Shown: positions 50,945 to 59,484, counted from the first letter of the stretch. The stretch: 64,000 nucleotides of DNA from JASLDZ01 sp964235945 (GCA_964235945.1 CAXSDV010000006.1:1-64000), one strand, 5' to 3'. Notes: generated from the letters alone by a model not told the origin. Numbers and translations: made by a program.

Positions 50945-51135
50945 CCGCGACGGGCAGGTCTCCTGGCTCGCGGGTCACGGCCGACGCCCGTCGCCTTCCC
51001 AGGTTCCGCCTCCCGCGAGGGAGGGTTCGCCCAGTGGCGCGTGACGGGCAGGCTATCCGCTCACAGTCGCGGGGGCGGCCCCGGCGCTGCACCGGAGTTC
51101 CCTTTTGATCCCCTTCCGGGGAACCTGTCGCGGGT
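50945..51135 (-). ncRNA. Cobalamin (AdoCbl-type) riboswitch
   Basis: Read on the minus strand, the 5' element GACAGGTTCCCCGG is followed by GGTGCAGCGCCGGGGCCGC, CCCCGCGACTGTGAGCGG and, near the 3' end, the B12 box AGCCAGGAGACCTGCC (complement of 50953-50968). This order of conserved blocks is diagnostic. It lies upstream of btuB and should lower btuB-F-C-D expression when cobalamin is plentiful. No expression platform hairpin was resolved. With it, the interval 50770-51221 is explained except for short spacers. Confidence 0.93.
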
Positions 51136-51221
51136 CGTGCTTAGGCGTGCGCTCCGGCGCGCGTCAAGCCCGGCGGGCGGCGGCGGACCGCCCGCCCGGG
51201 GTCCGTTCCGGTCGGAGCGGC

Positions 51222-52277
51222 TCAGCCGGCCTTGACGAGCGGCGCCGCGACCGCGGGAGCCAGGGTCAGCCGGTCGCGGCCGTTGCGCTTGGAGGCGTAC
51301 AAGGCGGCGTCCGCCCGTTCCAGCAGGTCGGCCAAGGTGTCGCCCAGCCCGGTGGCCAGGCCGACGGAGACGGTGACCGAGCCCAGCTGCTCGCCCGTGG
51401 TGCGCCGCGTGAGCAGCCGGGTGCGGATGGTGTCCTGCATGCCGCGCAGGTCGGCCGCCGCCACTTCGGGCGACTCTCCCGGGAACAGCACGGCGAACTC
51501 CTCCCCTCCATACCGGGCCGCCAAGCGCGGCGCGGGTCCCACCCGGCCGATCATGGCCGCCACGAACTTGAGCACCTGGTCGCCGGTGGCGTGACCCCAG
51601 GCGTCGTTGAAGCTCTTGAAATGGTCCACGTCCAGCATGGCCAGGGTGACCGGCTCGCCCGAGGCGCAGGCGCGCGCCAGGGCGGAGTCGAAGGCCTTGC
51701 GGTTGGGCAGGCCGGTGAGCGCGTCCGTGAGCGCCTCGCGGCGGATGATCTCCATGTGGTCGCGCAGCCGGTTCACCTCGACGGTGGCCGCCTCCAGCTC
51801 GCGGCCGAGGGACTCGGCGTCGGCGCGGGCCCGCCGGGTGGAGGCCACCAGGTGGGCCACCACGCGCCGCACCCCGCCCGGGTCCTGCGCGCCTTCCAAC
51901 GCCTCGGCCCCGGCGACGAGGTTGAGGCCGAAGGTGCGCTGGCTCGTCTGCGCGTTGTGGAGGGCGCGGTTGGCGGCTTCCAACTGCTGGGCGAGCTGTT
52001 CACCGCTTTCGCGGGCCTCCCGCACCATACGGTGGTCGGGCAGGAAACGCGCGGCGAGCTCCAGGCTGACCGCCTCGGTCACCGGCGTCTCGTCGCACTC
52101 CAGTCGCGTCAGTTCCGAGGCCAGGGGCCCCTCCGGGTGCTCCTCCGCGCGGAACCAGAGTTCGAAGTTGAGGGGCGACACGACCACGCCGGCCCGGCGC
52201 AGCCGCGCCACCGCGTTCTCCGCCAAGTCATAGCCGCGGCGCCGAAGCGCGTCGTTCTGAATGGGGGCGCGCTCCAT
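51222..52277 (-). CDS. GGDEF-domain diguanylate cyclase
   Basis: A 351-residue soluble protein. Residues about 1-185 form a helical, coiled-coil-rich N-terminal region (VVSPLNFELWFRAEE, LGRELEAATVEVNRLRDHME). The GGDEF domain follows (DALTGLPNRKAFDSAL, LDVDHFKSFNDAWGHATGDQ, active site RYGGEEFAVLFPG, VSVGLATG, ADAALYASKRNGRDRL). The catalytic GGEEF is intact, so it should make c-di-GMP. No RxxD inhibitory site is obvious. The start at 52277 has CAGGAG; a Met at 52313 is an alternative. Confidence 0.92.
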   Translation of the reverse strand: MERAPIQNDALRRRGYDLAENAVARLRRAGVVVSPLNFELWFRAEEHPEGPLASELTRLECDETPVTEAVSLELAARFLPDHRMVREARESGEQLAQQLEAANRALHNAQTSQRTFGLNLVAGAEALEGAQDPGGVRRVVAHLVASTRRARADAESLGRELEAATVEVNRLRDHMEIIRREALTDALTGLPNRKAFDSALARACASGEPVTLAMLDVDHFKSFNDAWGHATGDQVLKFVAAMIGRVGPAPRLAARYGGEEFAVLFPGESPEVAAADLRGMQDTIRTRLLTRRTTGEQLGSVTVSVGLATGLGDTLADLLERADAALYASKRNGRDRLTLAPAVAAPLVKAG

Positions 52278-52431
52278 CGGCTCCTGGTCCGGAGGCGGCG
52301 GCCGTGGGCCCACGCTTCCCGCACGCCCGACGACCGGCGCTCGGAGAGCAGGGCCCAGGCGCGCCCACCCTGGCGCCTCGGGCTTACCAACCCGCTAAGG
52401 TCGGCGGAGCCCGGACGGGAACGCGCCGACG

Positions 52432-52569
52432 TCAGTGCTTGGCGTCGTTGGCCGTGTCGGTGACGGCGTGGCCGGCGGCGCTCACGTCCTGGCCGGCGCC
52501 GCCGACGGTGTTGCAAGCGGCGACGGCGCAGGCGGCGAAGGCGGCGGCCAGGACGAAGATGCGGCGCAT
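52432..52569 (-). CDS. Entericidin A/B family lipoprotein
   Basis: A 45-residue lipoprotein. The signal ends in VAACNTVGGAGQDVSAAGHA, with the lipobox Cys followed by the entericidin signature NTVxGxGxDVxxAG, and the tail is TDTANDAKH. Entericidins are small envelope lipoproteins induced in stationary phase. It lies between the cyclase and the phyK-like kinase. Confidence 0.9.
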   Translation of the reverse strand: MRRIFVLAAAFAACAVAACNTVGGAGQDVSAAGHAVTDTANDAKH

Positions 52570-52601
52570 GGCGAAATTCCCGTGTTGACCCGATGAAACA
52601 G

Positions 52602-54308
52602 TCAGGCCGCGGCCTGGTTCCCGAAAGGATGGCGCAGCACGTCCGGCTCGCTGGGCGGGGGCGGCTCGGGCAGCGGGAAGGTCAGGCGCGACACGTACCC
52701 CCCAAGGCTCCCGCCGCCGGACTCGACCTCCGCGCGGCCGCGGAGTTGGCGGGCGAAGGCGGTCATCAGCGTGCGGCCCACCCCCGCGGGACCCGGTTCG
52801 TCCTCCCCACCGCCGCGGCCGTCGTCGGAGATCTCCAGCATGATCTCGTCCGAGCGCACGCGGAAAACCACGTGGATCATGCCGCCGCCGCCGGCGAAGG
52901 CGTGCTTGCGGGCGTTGGTGATCGCCTCCACCGCGAACAGGGCCAGGGGGGCCAGCTTGTCCGGGTCGATCTCCAGATCGTCCGCGTCCAGCTCCGTGCG
53001 TACGGGCGAGGGGCGGCCGCCCTCCCCCGCCACCAGCTGGGCGATCAGCTCCTCCAGGAACTGGCGCACGTCCACCCGCCGCAGGTCGGGACTCTGGTAG
53101 AGCGCACGGTAGATCAGGGCCAGGGCGGTGATGCGCTGGCGCGTGTCGTACATGGCCGCCCGCGCCGCCGGGTCCGTCAGGGCGCGCTGCTGCATGTTCA
53201 GCAGGCTGGTGATCACCTGGAGGTTGTTCTTCACCCGGTGGTGGATTTCGCGCATCAGCGCGTCCTTCTGGCCCAGGGACACGTGCAGCGACTGGTCGCG
53301 GGCGACGATCGCGTCCGCCATGGCGTCCAGGGTCAGCGCCAGGGTGCGGATCTCGGCGGGGGCGTGGTGGGCCTGGACGGCGCGCACGGAGAACCGGCCC
53401 TTGGCGTACAGGCCGGCGATGCGCTCCAGGTAGGCCAGCCAGCGGATGATCACCCGGTCGGCCACGAACCACACCACCGCCCAGGCCGTGACCCAGGCCA
53501 GGAGCGGCAGGATGATGCTGGCGAAGGGGTTCAACCGCGCCCACGACCACAGGTTCGGGGACGGCGAGGACAGCACCACGAACACGTCGCCCCCCACCAG
53601 GGGAGCTCCGGCGTAGGCGCGGTTCCCGCCGGACGCGTCGCGCGCCTGGTACACGGCCGCACCCCGCCGCAACGCGTCCGCGGCCCAGCCCGCGGGCGGG
53701 GCCGCGAAGGCGCCCGGGTGCGTTTGCAACAGGAGCCGGCCCTGGGAGTCGGTCAGCGCCACCTCCGTGCCGGGCGGCAAGGTCGGGTCGCCCAGGTCGG
53801 GGCGCAGCACGGACAAGGGCAGCACCGCCGCCATCACCCCCTGGAAGCGGTGACCGGCGTCCTCCACCCGCACCGCGGCCAGGAAGGAGGGCTTCGCCAG
53901 GTCCGCCGCCTTGGCCACCGTCAGGGGCCGGCCCGCCTCCAGGCTGCGGAACCAGTCGCTGGCGGCGCGCGACCCGTCCTGCGGCACCGGGCCCGCCGCA
54001 CATTGGACACGGCCGGCGGCGTTGAACCGGATCAGGCTGCGGTAGCCGTCAAGCCGGTCGAGGGTGGCGGCCAGCCGCTGGGAGCAGTCGACCCCCATCG
54101 TCTCGGGGGTCAGCGTCTCCAAGAGCGCGACCGCGCCCTCCACCCGCACCCGGGCGCCCATGGCGCTGCGCTCGGCGGCGGTCACCAGACTCTGCCGCCG
54201 CTCGACCGCGTCGTGCCGGAATCCGTTGAAGGTCTGCAGCCCGCCCAGCACCAGTATGGGGGTCAGGCCGATGGCCAGGGCCAGCGCCAAACGCACGCGT
54301 ATGCTCAT
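52602..54308 (-). CDS. phyK: PhyK-like HisKA_2/HWE sensor histidine kinase of the general stress response
   Basis: A 568-residue kinase. TM1 (about 6-26) and TM2 (about 264-284) flank a periplasmic sensor domain (30-260), then a HAMP-like linker. HisKA_2 has the H-box ALMREIHHRVKNNLQVITSL (His357), followed by an HATPase (FAVEAITNARKHAF, ISDDGRGGG). The start at 54308 has GGAGG. It lies just downstream of nepR, where C. crescentus has sigT then phyK, so it is the presumptive PhyR kinase. Confidence 0.88.
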   Translation of the reverse strand: MSIRVRLALALAIGLTPILVLGGLQTFNGFRHDAVERRQSLVTAAERSAMGARVRVEGAVALLETLTPETMGVDCSQRLAATLDRLDGYRSLIRFNAAGRVQCAAGPVPQDGSRAASDWFRSLEAGRPLTVAKAADLAKPSFLAAVRVEDAGHRFQGVMAAVLPLSVLRPDLGDPTLPPGTEVALTDSQGRLLLQTHPGAFAAPPAGWAADALRRGAAVYQARDASGGNRAYAGAPLVGGDVFVVLSSPSPNLWSWARLNPFASIILPLLAWVTAWAVVWFVADRVIIRWLAYLERIAGLYAKGRFSVRAVQAHHAPAEIRTLALTLDAMADAIVARDQSLHVSLGQKDALMREIHHRVKNNLQVITSLLNMQQRALTDPAARAAMYDTRQRITALALIYRALYQSPDLRRVDVRQFLEELIAQLVAGEGGRPSPVRTELDADDLEIDPDKLAPLALFAVEAITNARKHAFAGGGGMIHVVFRVRSDEIMLEISDDGRGGGEDEPGPAGVGRTLMTAFARQLRGRAEVESGGGSLGGYVSRLTFPLPEPPPPSEPDVLRHPFGNQAAA

Positions 54309-54377
54309 GCGGGACGCCTCCCGCACCGCGTTCACCTTCGTGCGAAGGCGCGGGCCACGCCTCCGGAACGCGCGAGG

Positions 54378-54566
54378 TCAGTCATTCTTCTCGGTCGGCC
54401 CGTCCGCCCGGCGCAGGATGTCGAGGAAGTCGTCGGGCACCGGTTCGTTGACGATGTCGTCGAACATCTGACGAAGCTTCACCCCGATGGCCTGCTGACG
54501 CAGGCGCGCCTCCTCGATGGAAGGCTCGTCTTCAGGAGAGGGCGGGTCGCGCCGGGCCTGGTCCAT
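54378..54566 (-). CDS. nepR: NepR anti-sigma factor
   Basis: A 62-residue protein with the NepR core GVKLRQMFDDIVNEPVPDDF followed by LDIL. NepR sequesters EcfG/SigT until phospho-PhyR binds it. It is divergent from phyR and preceded by a perfect EcfG promoter (54623-54647), so it is autoregulated by the pathway. In C. crescentus the sigma gene follows directly; here phyK follows instead. Confidence 0.92.
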   Translation of the reverse strand: MDQARRDPPSPEDEPSIEEARLRQQAIGVKLRQMFDDIVNEPVPDDFLDILRRADGPTEKND

Positions 54567-54622
54567 GTCCGCCGTGCATGCGCGCGGGAGTCCCGCGGGG
54601 TGAGTAGAAGTCAGTGCGCCCT

Positions 54623-54647
54623 AACGTGGCCGTTCCGGTGCGGTTCC
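54623..54647 (-). promoter_or_regulatory. EcfG (SigT)-type promoter of nepR
   Basis: On the minus strand GGAAC, a 16-base spacer and CGTT match the alphaproteobacterial general stress sigma consensus exactly. The -10 element lies about 57 bases upstream of the nepR ATG. Confidence 0.85.
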
Positions 54648-54769
54648 ACGTCGGCCCACGCCGGTCGGCAAGGAAATTGAAGGCGCCTCTTTGACGCAGG
54701 CCCTACGCGTCCTACACTCACTGCGCACGGGGCTAGCCCCAAGACGCTGCAAACGCCCCGGAGTGCGAC

Positions 54770-55576
54770 ATGGGTCTTCTGGAACGCCTGGCCCCCCACC
54801 TGCCGTACGTGCGCCGCTACGCACGCGCACTCACGGGCGATCAGGCCGGCGGCGACGCCTATGTGCGCGCCTCTCTGGAGGCGCTGGCCGCGGGCGAACG
54901 GTCGCTGCCGCCGCACCTCACGCCCCGCGTCGCGCTTTACCACGTGTTCCACACCATCTGGGGCGGCACGGGCGCGCGCCTGGAGGCGGAGGAGAACGTC
55001 GAAAGCCTCGCCGGCCATGCGGAGGACGCGTCGCGGCGGCTGATGCGCATCGCGCCCCGCTCGCGCCAGGCGTTCCTGCTCACCGCCCTGGAGGGCTTCA
55101 ATCCTTCGGAGGCCGGCCAGATCCTGGGCGCCTCCGGGGCCGAGATCGAGGGGCTGATCGCCGAAGCGCAGCACGAGATCGACGCGGAGCTGGCCACGGA
55201 CGTGCTCATCATCGAGGACGAGCCGGTGATCGCCACCGACATCGAGGCGCTGGTGCGCGAACTCGGCCACACGGTGCTGGACGTGGCCGCCACCCGCACG
55301 GAAGCGGTCGCCGCCGTGGCCCGACGCACCCCGGGCCTGGTGCTGGCCGACATCCAGCTGGCGGACGGCTCGTCCGGCATAGACGCGGTGAAGGACATAC
55401 TCGGCCGCTACGACGTGCCCGTGATCTTCATCACCGCCTTCCCCGAACGCCTGCTCACGGGGGAGCGGCCGGAGCCCACCTTCCTCATCACCAAGCCGTT
55501 CCAGCCGGAGACGGTGAAGGCCGCCATCGGCCAGGCGCTGTTCTTCCACCCGGCGCGCACCCGCGCCGCGGCCTGA
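54770..55576 (+). CDS. phyR: PhyR anti-anti-sigma response regulator
   Basis: A 268-residue protein. Residues 1-135 are a sigma-like ECF domain (RRYARALTGDQAGGDAYVRA, RSRQAFLLTALEGFNPSEAG). Residues 145-260 are a receiver (VLIIEDEPVIATDIEAL, phospho-Asp194 in LVLADIQLADGSSG, FITAFPERLL, FLITKPF). The ITKPF and FAT-like FITAFP motifs are typical PhyR. When phosphorylated it pulls NepR off the sigma factor. It is divergent from nepR. Confidence 0.96.
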   Translation: MGLLERLAPHLPYVRRYARALTGDQAGGDAYVRASLEALAAGERSLPPHLTPRVALYHVFHTIWGGTGARLEAEENVESLAGHAEDASRRLMRIAPRSRQAFLLTALEGFNPSEAGQILGASGAEIEGLIAEAQHEIDAELATDVLIIEDEPVIATDIEALVRELGHTVLDVAATRTEAVAAVARRTPGLVLADIQLADGSSGIDAVKDILGRYDVPVIFITAFPERLLTGERPEPTFLITKPFQPETVKAAIGQALFFHPARTRAAA

Positions 55577-55592
55577 AGTCGGCGTCGGCCGG

Positions 55593-55617
55593 GGAACCGC
55601 CCCGCTACGGCCGCGTT
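55593..55617 (+). promoter_or_regulatory. EcfG-type promoter
   Basis: GGAAC, a 16-base spacer and CGTT match the consensus perfectly. It lies 35 bases upstream of the small membrane-anchored protein at 55652 and could read on through 55987 to sodB. Confidence 0.85.
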
Positions 55618-55651
55618 TGCCGTCGCTGTGTGGTCAATTTGAAGCGGAAAC

Positions 55652-55990
55652 ATGCCCAGTCTCTCCTCCACGCTCGGCCGTGACGCGAAGCGGGCCGCGG
55701 ACGACCATCGCGACCTGCGCCAAGATGCGGGCCGCATCGTCGAGCACATGCGCCGATCGGCCCCGGGACTCGCTCGTCGGGCGCACGATCTGTTCGACGA
55801 GCACTTCGGCGACGTGGGCGAGCATGTGCACGACGGCGGCAAGGAAGCGGCCGCCTTCGCGGGCGACCAGCTCGAGGAGGCGCGCGCCTTCATGGTGGAC
55901 CGGGTGCAGGAGCGCCCGCTCACCGTCACCTTCGCCGCGCTCGGCGTGGGCTTCGTGGTGGGGCTGCTGATCTCCGGTTCGCGCCGATGA
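55652..55990 (+). CDS. Tail-anchored stress protein (ElaB/YqjD-like)
   Basis: A 112-residue protein with a hydrophilic helical N-terminal 85 residues (KRAADDHRDLRQDAGRIVEH, DGGKEAAAFAGDQLEEARAF) and a C-terminal anchor QERPLTVTFAALGVGFVVGL, matching ElaB/YqjD/DUF883-type tail-anchored proteins. An EcfG promoter lies directly upstream. Its stop overlaps the next start (ATGA). Confidence 0.7.
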   Translation: MPSLSSTLGRDAKRAADDHRDLRQDAGRIVEHMRRSAPGLARRAHDLFDEHFGDVGEHVHDGGKEAAAFAGDQLEEARAFMVDRVQERPLTVTFAALGVGFVVGLLISGSRR

Positions 55991-56400
55991 TCAAGCGCGT
56001 GCTGGCGGCCGCCGCCGCCGCCGGGGCCGCCCTGGGTCTGGCGGGGTCGGCGGTCGTCGCCCTGTGCTTCGCCATTTACGCCCTGCTGAAACCCTACGTG
56101 ACCCCCGCCGGCGCTTCGGCGGTCGTGGCGCTGATCTGCGCGGTGGCGGCGGGCGTGGGCTTCCTGATCCTGACGCGGCGCGCCAAGGGCGGCCCGGCCA
56201 AGCGCGACGTGTCCAAGCACCGGCCCGAGTCGGCCGGCGGCGGGTTGAGCGTGGATCGGCTGATCGACCTCGCGCGCGAGCGGCCCGTCGCCGCGGCCGC
56301 CGCCGCGGTGGCGGCCGGGCTGGTGGCGCTTCGCAACCCCGCCCTGGTCGGGGTGGTCACGCGCATGTTCCTCGATCCCAAGCGCCCCGCCCGGCGCTGA
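55987..56400 (+). CDS. Phage-holin/DUF1469-like inner-membrane protein
   Basis: A 137-residue protein with two N-terminal hydrophobic helices (about 5-33 and 43-62), a basic loop (RRAKGGPAKRDVSKHRPE) and a third weak Ala-rich hydrophobic stretch near 95-118. The pairing with an ElaB/YqjD-like gene mirrors the enteric yqjD-yqjE pair. Function is unknown. It is translationally coupled to the gene before it. Confidence 0.6.
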   Translation: MIKRVLAAAAAAGAALGLAGSAVVALCFAIYALLKPYVTPAGASAVVALICAVAAGVGFLILTRRAKGGPAKRDVSKHRPESAGGGLSVDRLIDLARERPVAAAAAAVAAGLVALRNPALVGVVTRMFLDPKRPARR

Positions 56401-56458
56401 CCCGTCCACCGGGCCGGGGGTCCGCGAGACCGCCGGCCCTTCATCGGAGACCGCGGCC

Positions 56459-57097
56459 ATGACCACCTTCACCTTGCCGGACCTGCCCTACGACTACGCC
56501 GCGCTGGAGCCCTCCGTTTCGGAGACGACCATGCGCACGCACCACGACAAGCACCACCAAGCCTACGTCACCAACGTGAACACCTTCCTGAAGGACGCGG
56601 GGAAGTCGGCTTCCAACCTTGAGGAGTTGGTGCGCGCCTCGGCGGGCGACGCCGCCCAGGCCAAGATGTTCAACAACGCCGGCCAAGCCTGGAACCACGG
56701 CTTCTTCTGGAACGTCATGTCGCCCAACGGCGGCCAGCCTTCGGGCGACCTCGCCCAGGCGGTCGAGCGCTTCGGCGGCTTGGCCGAGCTGCGCGCCAAG
56801 TTCGTGGCGGCGGGAGTGGGCCAGTTCGGCTCCGGCTGGGCCTGGGTGCAGGCCAAGCCGGACGGCTCGCTCGAGGTGTACGCCACCTCGAACGGCGATA
56901 CGGGCCTGCTGCGCGACGGCGCGCCCATACTGGGTGTGGACGTGTGGGAGCACGCCTACTACCTGGACTACAAGCAGGACCGTAAGGCCTACCTCGAGTC
57001 CTGGTTCGACAAGATCGTGAACTGGGAGTTCGCGGGCCGCCAATACGCCGCCGCCACGGGTGCGGGCGAAGCCTACATCTATCCCCCGCCCAACTGA
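56459..57097 (+). CDS. sodB: Superoxide dismutase (Fe type)
   Basis: A 212-residue Fe/Mn superoxide dismutase. Metal ligands lie in MRTHHDKHHQAYVTNVN, QAWNHGFFWNVMSPNG and the Asp/His of DVWEHAYYLDYKQDR. QFGSGWAWV and FFW with the Gln/Gly arrangement favour the Fe type. It lacks a signal peptide and is cytosolic. It sits 58 bases after the membrane protein and within the stress regulon. Confidence 0.95.
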   Translation: MTTFTLPDLPYDYAALEPSVSETTMRTHHDKHHQAYVTNVNTFLKDAGKSASNLEELVRASAGDAAQAKMFNNAGQAWNHGFFWNVMSPNGGQPSGDLAQAVERFGGLAELRAKFVAAGVGQFGSGWAWVQAKPDGSLEVYATSNGDTGLLRDGAPILGVDVWEHAYYLDYKQDRKAYLESWFDKIVNWEFAGRQYAAATGAGEAYIYPPPN

Positions 57098-57118
57098 GCG
57101 GCCCAAGGGCGCGGCGCC

Positions 57119-57143
57119 GGAACGGCCAAGCCGGCGTCGCGTT
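57119..57143 (+). promoter_or_regulatory. EcfG-type promoter
   Basis: GGAAC, a 16-base spacer and CGTT match the consensus perfectly and lie about 46 bases upstream of the DUF1328 gene. Confidence 0.85.
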
Positions 57144-57188
57144 GCCCCCACCTGACCGGGGCGGACCCCCGGGATGGGAGGGACGTCG

Positions 57189-57359
57189 ATGCTTCGTTAT
57201 GCTCTGATCTTCCTGGTGATCGCCCTGATCGCCGCCGTGCTGGGCTTCGGCGGCATCGCCGCGGGCGCTGCCAGCATCGCCAAGATCCTGTTCCTGATCT
57301 TCATCGTGCTGTTCGTGGTGTCCCTGGTCATGCACCTGATCCGCGGCCGCAGCATCTAG
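57189..57359 (+). CDS. DUF1328 (YtjA-like) small membrane protein
   Basis: A 56-residue protein with two hydrophobic helices and the family pattern LRYALIFLVIALIAAVLGFG, GIAAGAASIAKILFLIF. GGGAGGG precedes the ATG at 57189. It has an EcfG promoter upstream and a strong terminator downstream, so it is a monocistronic stress gene. A paralogue lies at 60730-60903. Confidence 0.92.
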   Translation: MLRYALIFLVIALIAAVLGFGGIAAGAASIAKILFLIFIVLFVVSLVMHLIRGRSI

Positions 57360-57382
57360 CGCGGACGCGCATCGCTGAACGG

Positions 57383-57418
57383 CGAAGGGCGGCGGACCAC
57401 ACGGTCCGCCGCCCTTCG
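57383..57418. terminator. Bidirectional hairpin terminator
   Basis: CGAAGGGCGGCGGACC and GGTCCGCCGCCCTTCG form a perfect 16-bp stem around an ACAC loop. It separates the DUF1328 gene from the convergent phosphoesterase gene. Confidence 0.75.
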
Positions 57419-57442
57419 TGCGTCGCAGTTCCCGACCCGCCG

Positions 57443-58270
57443 TCAGTCGGGCGCGGCGGCCGGCCGCGGCCGGCGCTCAAGCGTCCAAACCCGCCAGGGC
57501 TCGTATTCGGAGCCCGTCCAGCCCTGGGCGGTGACGGTGATGGTGCGCGCATCCGCTTCCACCAGGTTGAAGCCCGGCGGCGTTCCGCGCACGCGGGTCG
57601 AAAGCGTGCCCGCCCCCACCGCGTAGGTGTGTCCGTCCGGATGGGCGATGGCGGCGGTGAAGGGCACGTGGACGTGGCCGGTGAGGATCAGGTCCACCCC
57701 GCCCTCGGCCAGCACGCGCGCGGCGGTCTCGCCCCGGTGGACGCCGCCCGACACGGGAGCGCCCGGCATCTCCACCAGCGGATGGTGGCAGCCCACCACG
57801 CGTAGGGCGCCCGGGTCCTGCGCCGCCAAGTCGCGCGCCGCCGCTTCGCACAAGTCGAGGTTGATCGCCCCCTTGGACCAGTCGGGCCGGGGCTGGGCCC
57901 CGCGCGAAGTGTTGATCATCCGCACGCGCAGACCCGGAAGATCGCACCCGCCGTCCTGGGGCTCGCCGATCCAGCGCCGGTACCGTGCGAAGGGCGTCAG
58001 CGCGCGCAACACCAGGTTCCAGTAAGGCGTGTCGTGATTGCCCGGCGTGTGCAGCAGCGGCCGGGGCAGGCCGTCGAGCCAAGCCTTGCCCGCCTCGAAC
58101 TCGCGCGGGAGGCCGTTCAGCGTCACGTCGCCGGTGAAAACCACCAGGTCGGGCGCCCAAGCTCGGGTGAAGTCGGCGGCGGCCTCGGCGGCGGGCAGGT
58201 CGACGGACCCGAAGTGCACGTCGCTGAGCTGGACGAGGCGGACCTTGGCCGGATCGGCGGGAGCGTTCAA
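57443..58270 (-). CDS. Calcineurin-like metallophosphoesterase
   Basis: A 275-residue phosphoesterase with the metal-binding series LVQLSDVHFGS, VFTGDVTLNG, HTPGNHDTPYWN, VGCHHPLV and LTGHVHVPF. No signal peptide is seen. A TTG start at 58270 overlaps the stop of the lipid-kinase gene (TTGA), so the two are coupled. The upstream continuation of the frame is antisense-like and rejected. It may act on cyclic nucleotides or phospholipid head groups. Confidence 0.9.
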   Translation of the reverse strand: MNAPADPAKVRLVQLSDVHFGSVDLPAAEAAADFTRAWAPDLVVFTGDVTLNGLPREFEAGKAWLDGLPRPLLHTPGNHDTPYWNLVLRALTPFARYRRWIGEPQDGGCDLPGLRVRMINTSRGAQPRPDWSKGAINLDLCEAAARDLAAQDPGALRVVGCHHPLVEMPGAPVSGGVHRGETAARVLAEGGVDLILTGHVHVPFTAAIAHPDGHTYAVGAGTLSTRVRGTPPGFNLVEADARTITVTAQGWTGSEYEPWRVWTLERRPRPAAAPD

Positions 58271-59286
58271 GACACGGCCCGCCCGGCGCCCTCGGCGGCG
58301 GCGGCCAGCGCCGCCCCGCTCTCGGCGCGGCGCGCCGGCCCGGCGGACCCGCCCTCGCCCGCGGGGGGCGCCAGCGCGCGGAAGGCGCAGGGCGTGAAGC
58401 GGATCGGCAGGTCCGGGTCGAAGCGGTGAGGCTCGCCGTCCAGCACCGCGGCGATGCGCCCGTGCGCCCAAACCCGACCCTCGCGGCAGGCCTCGACGGT
58501 GACCGCCGGGTCCGCGCGCCAGCCGCCGCCGTTCCCGGCCAGCAGGGTGCGCGCCCCCAGGCGGAACGCCTCGGCCGCGTCGCGAGGGTCGAGCACGCAG
58601 GCCTCCAGGGCGTCGTCGCCCACGTCGCCGCGCGAGACCAAGGGGCACATGAGCGTGAGGGCCTCGGCCTTGCGGCGGCTGCGCCCGTCCAGTTCGAAGC
58701 GCAGCCGGCCGGAAAAGGCGCGCTTGAGCGCCCGCCGGGCGCGCAGCACCGCCAAGCGCAGCTTGCCGTGGCGCAGCGCCTCGCGCGCGGGCGCCCACAG
58801 CGCCGGCGCGCCCAGTATGGCGGCGACGTAGAAGGCGCGACCGCCCGCCTCCCCGCCCGAAACGTCGCGCACCTCGCCGTGCGTCAGCAGGTCGCCCAGC
58901 ACCTCCGCCCAGGGCCGCGCACCGTAGAGCGCGTGGGGGAGCATGTTCATGGTGCCGCCCGCCAGGGGGGCCAGGACCGGCCCGTCCGGCCCGCAGAGCT
59001 GTCCCGCCAGCCGCGCGGTGCCGTCGCCGGCCACCAGCACCAGCAGGTCGGGCGCGGCCTCCACCGCCCGGCGCAGGGCGTCCTCCACGGCGTCCGCGTC
59101 CACGGCGTCCACCTCGCCCCGAATGTCGTGCTCGGCCAGGATCGCCTCCAACCGCGCCCGAGGATCGCGGCCGACGCTCCCCGACGCCAGGTTGACCACC
59201 GCCCGGACCTTGCCGAACCGGGGTGAACCGGGCGTCGCGGCCGCGGGATCGGGCGCCGAACCGTTCGAGCGTGACGTTTCAGCCAT
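58267..59286 (-). CDS. Diacylglycerol/sphingosine kinase-family protein
   Basis: A 339-residue lipid-kinase-like protein. The DAGK catalytic core is VRAVVNLASGSVGRDPRARL, LLVLVAGDGTARLAG and LAPLAGGTMNMLPHALYG (GGDGT-like and GGTxN motifs), with the C-terminal beta-sandwich VTVEACREGRVWAHGRIAAV and DLPIRFTPCAFRAL. The usual GGDGT reads AGDGT. It is probably membrane-associated and phosphorylates a lipid. It is coupled to the metallophosphoesterase. Confidence 0.85.
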   Translation of the reverse strand: MAETSRSNGSAPDPAAATPGSPRFGKVRAVVNLASGSVGRDPRARLEAILAEHDIRGEVDAVDADAVEDALRRAVEAAPDLLVLVAGDGTARLAGQLCGPDGPVLAPLAGGTMNMLPHALYGARPWAEVLGDLLTHGEVRDVSGGEAGGRAFYVAAILGAPALWAPAREALRHGKLRLAVLRARRALKRAFSGRLRFELDGRSRRKAEALTLMCPLVSRGDVGDDALEACVLDPRDAAEAFRLGARTLLAGNGGGWRADPAVTVEACREGRVWAHGRIAAVLDGEPHRFDPDLPIRFTPCAFRALAPPAGEGGSAGPARRAESGAALAAAAEGAGRAVS

Positions 59287-59484
59287 GCCGGGCGAACTCC
59301 CGCCTCGCGGGCCGGTTCCTGCGCGCGTCCGCCCGGGACGCGCAGGCCGGCGGATCCGCCTCGCCCGCGACGAAACACGCCGGTGGACGGGCGCCTCTCT
59401 TGACGCGGGGTCGAGGGCCGCCGACGCTGCCCGGCCAGAATGCGCTCCGCACCGTCGCGGCGCTTCCTGGCGGGAGGCGCGGCG

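Noticed and set aside
59295..59319. EcfG-like box (GGAAC-N16-AGTT, minus strand) before the lipid kinase
   Set aside because: The -10 is off consensus and lies only about 9 bases from the start codon, which would make a leaderless transcript.
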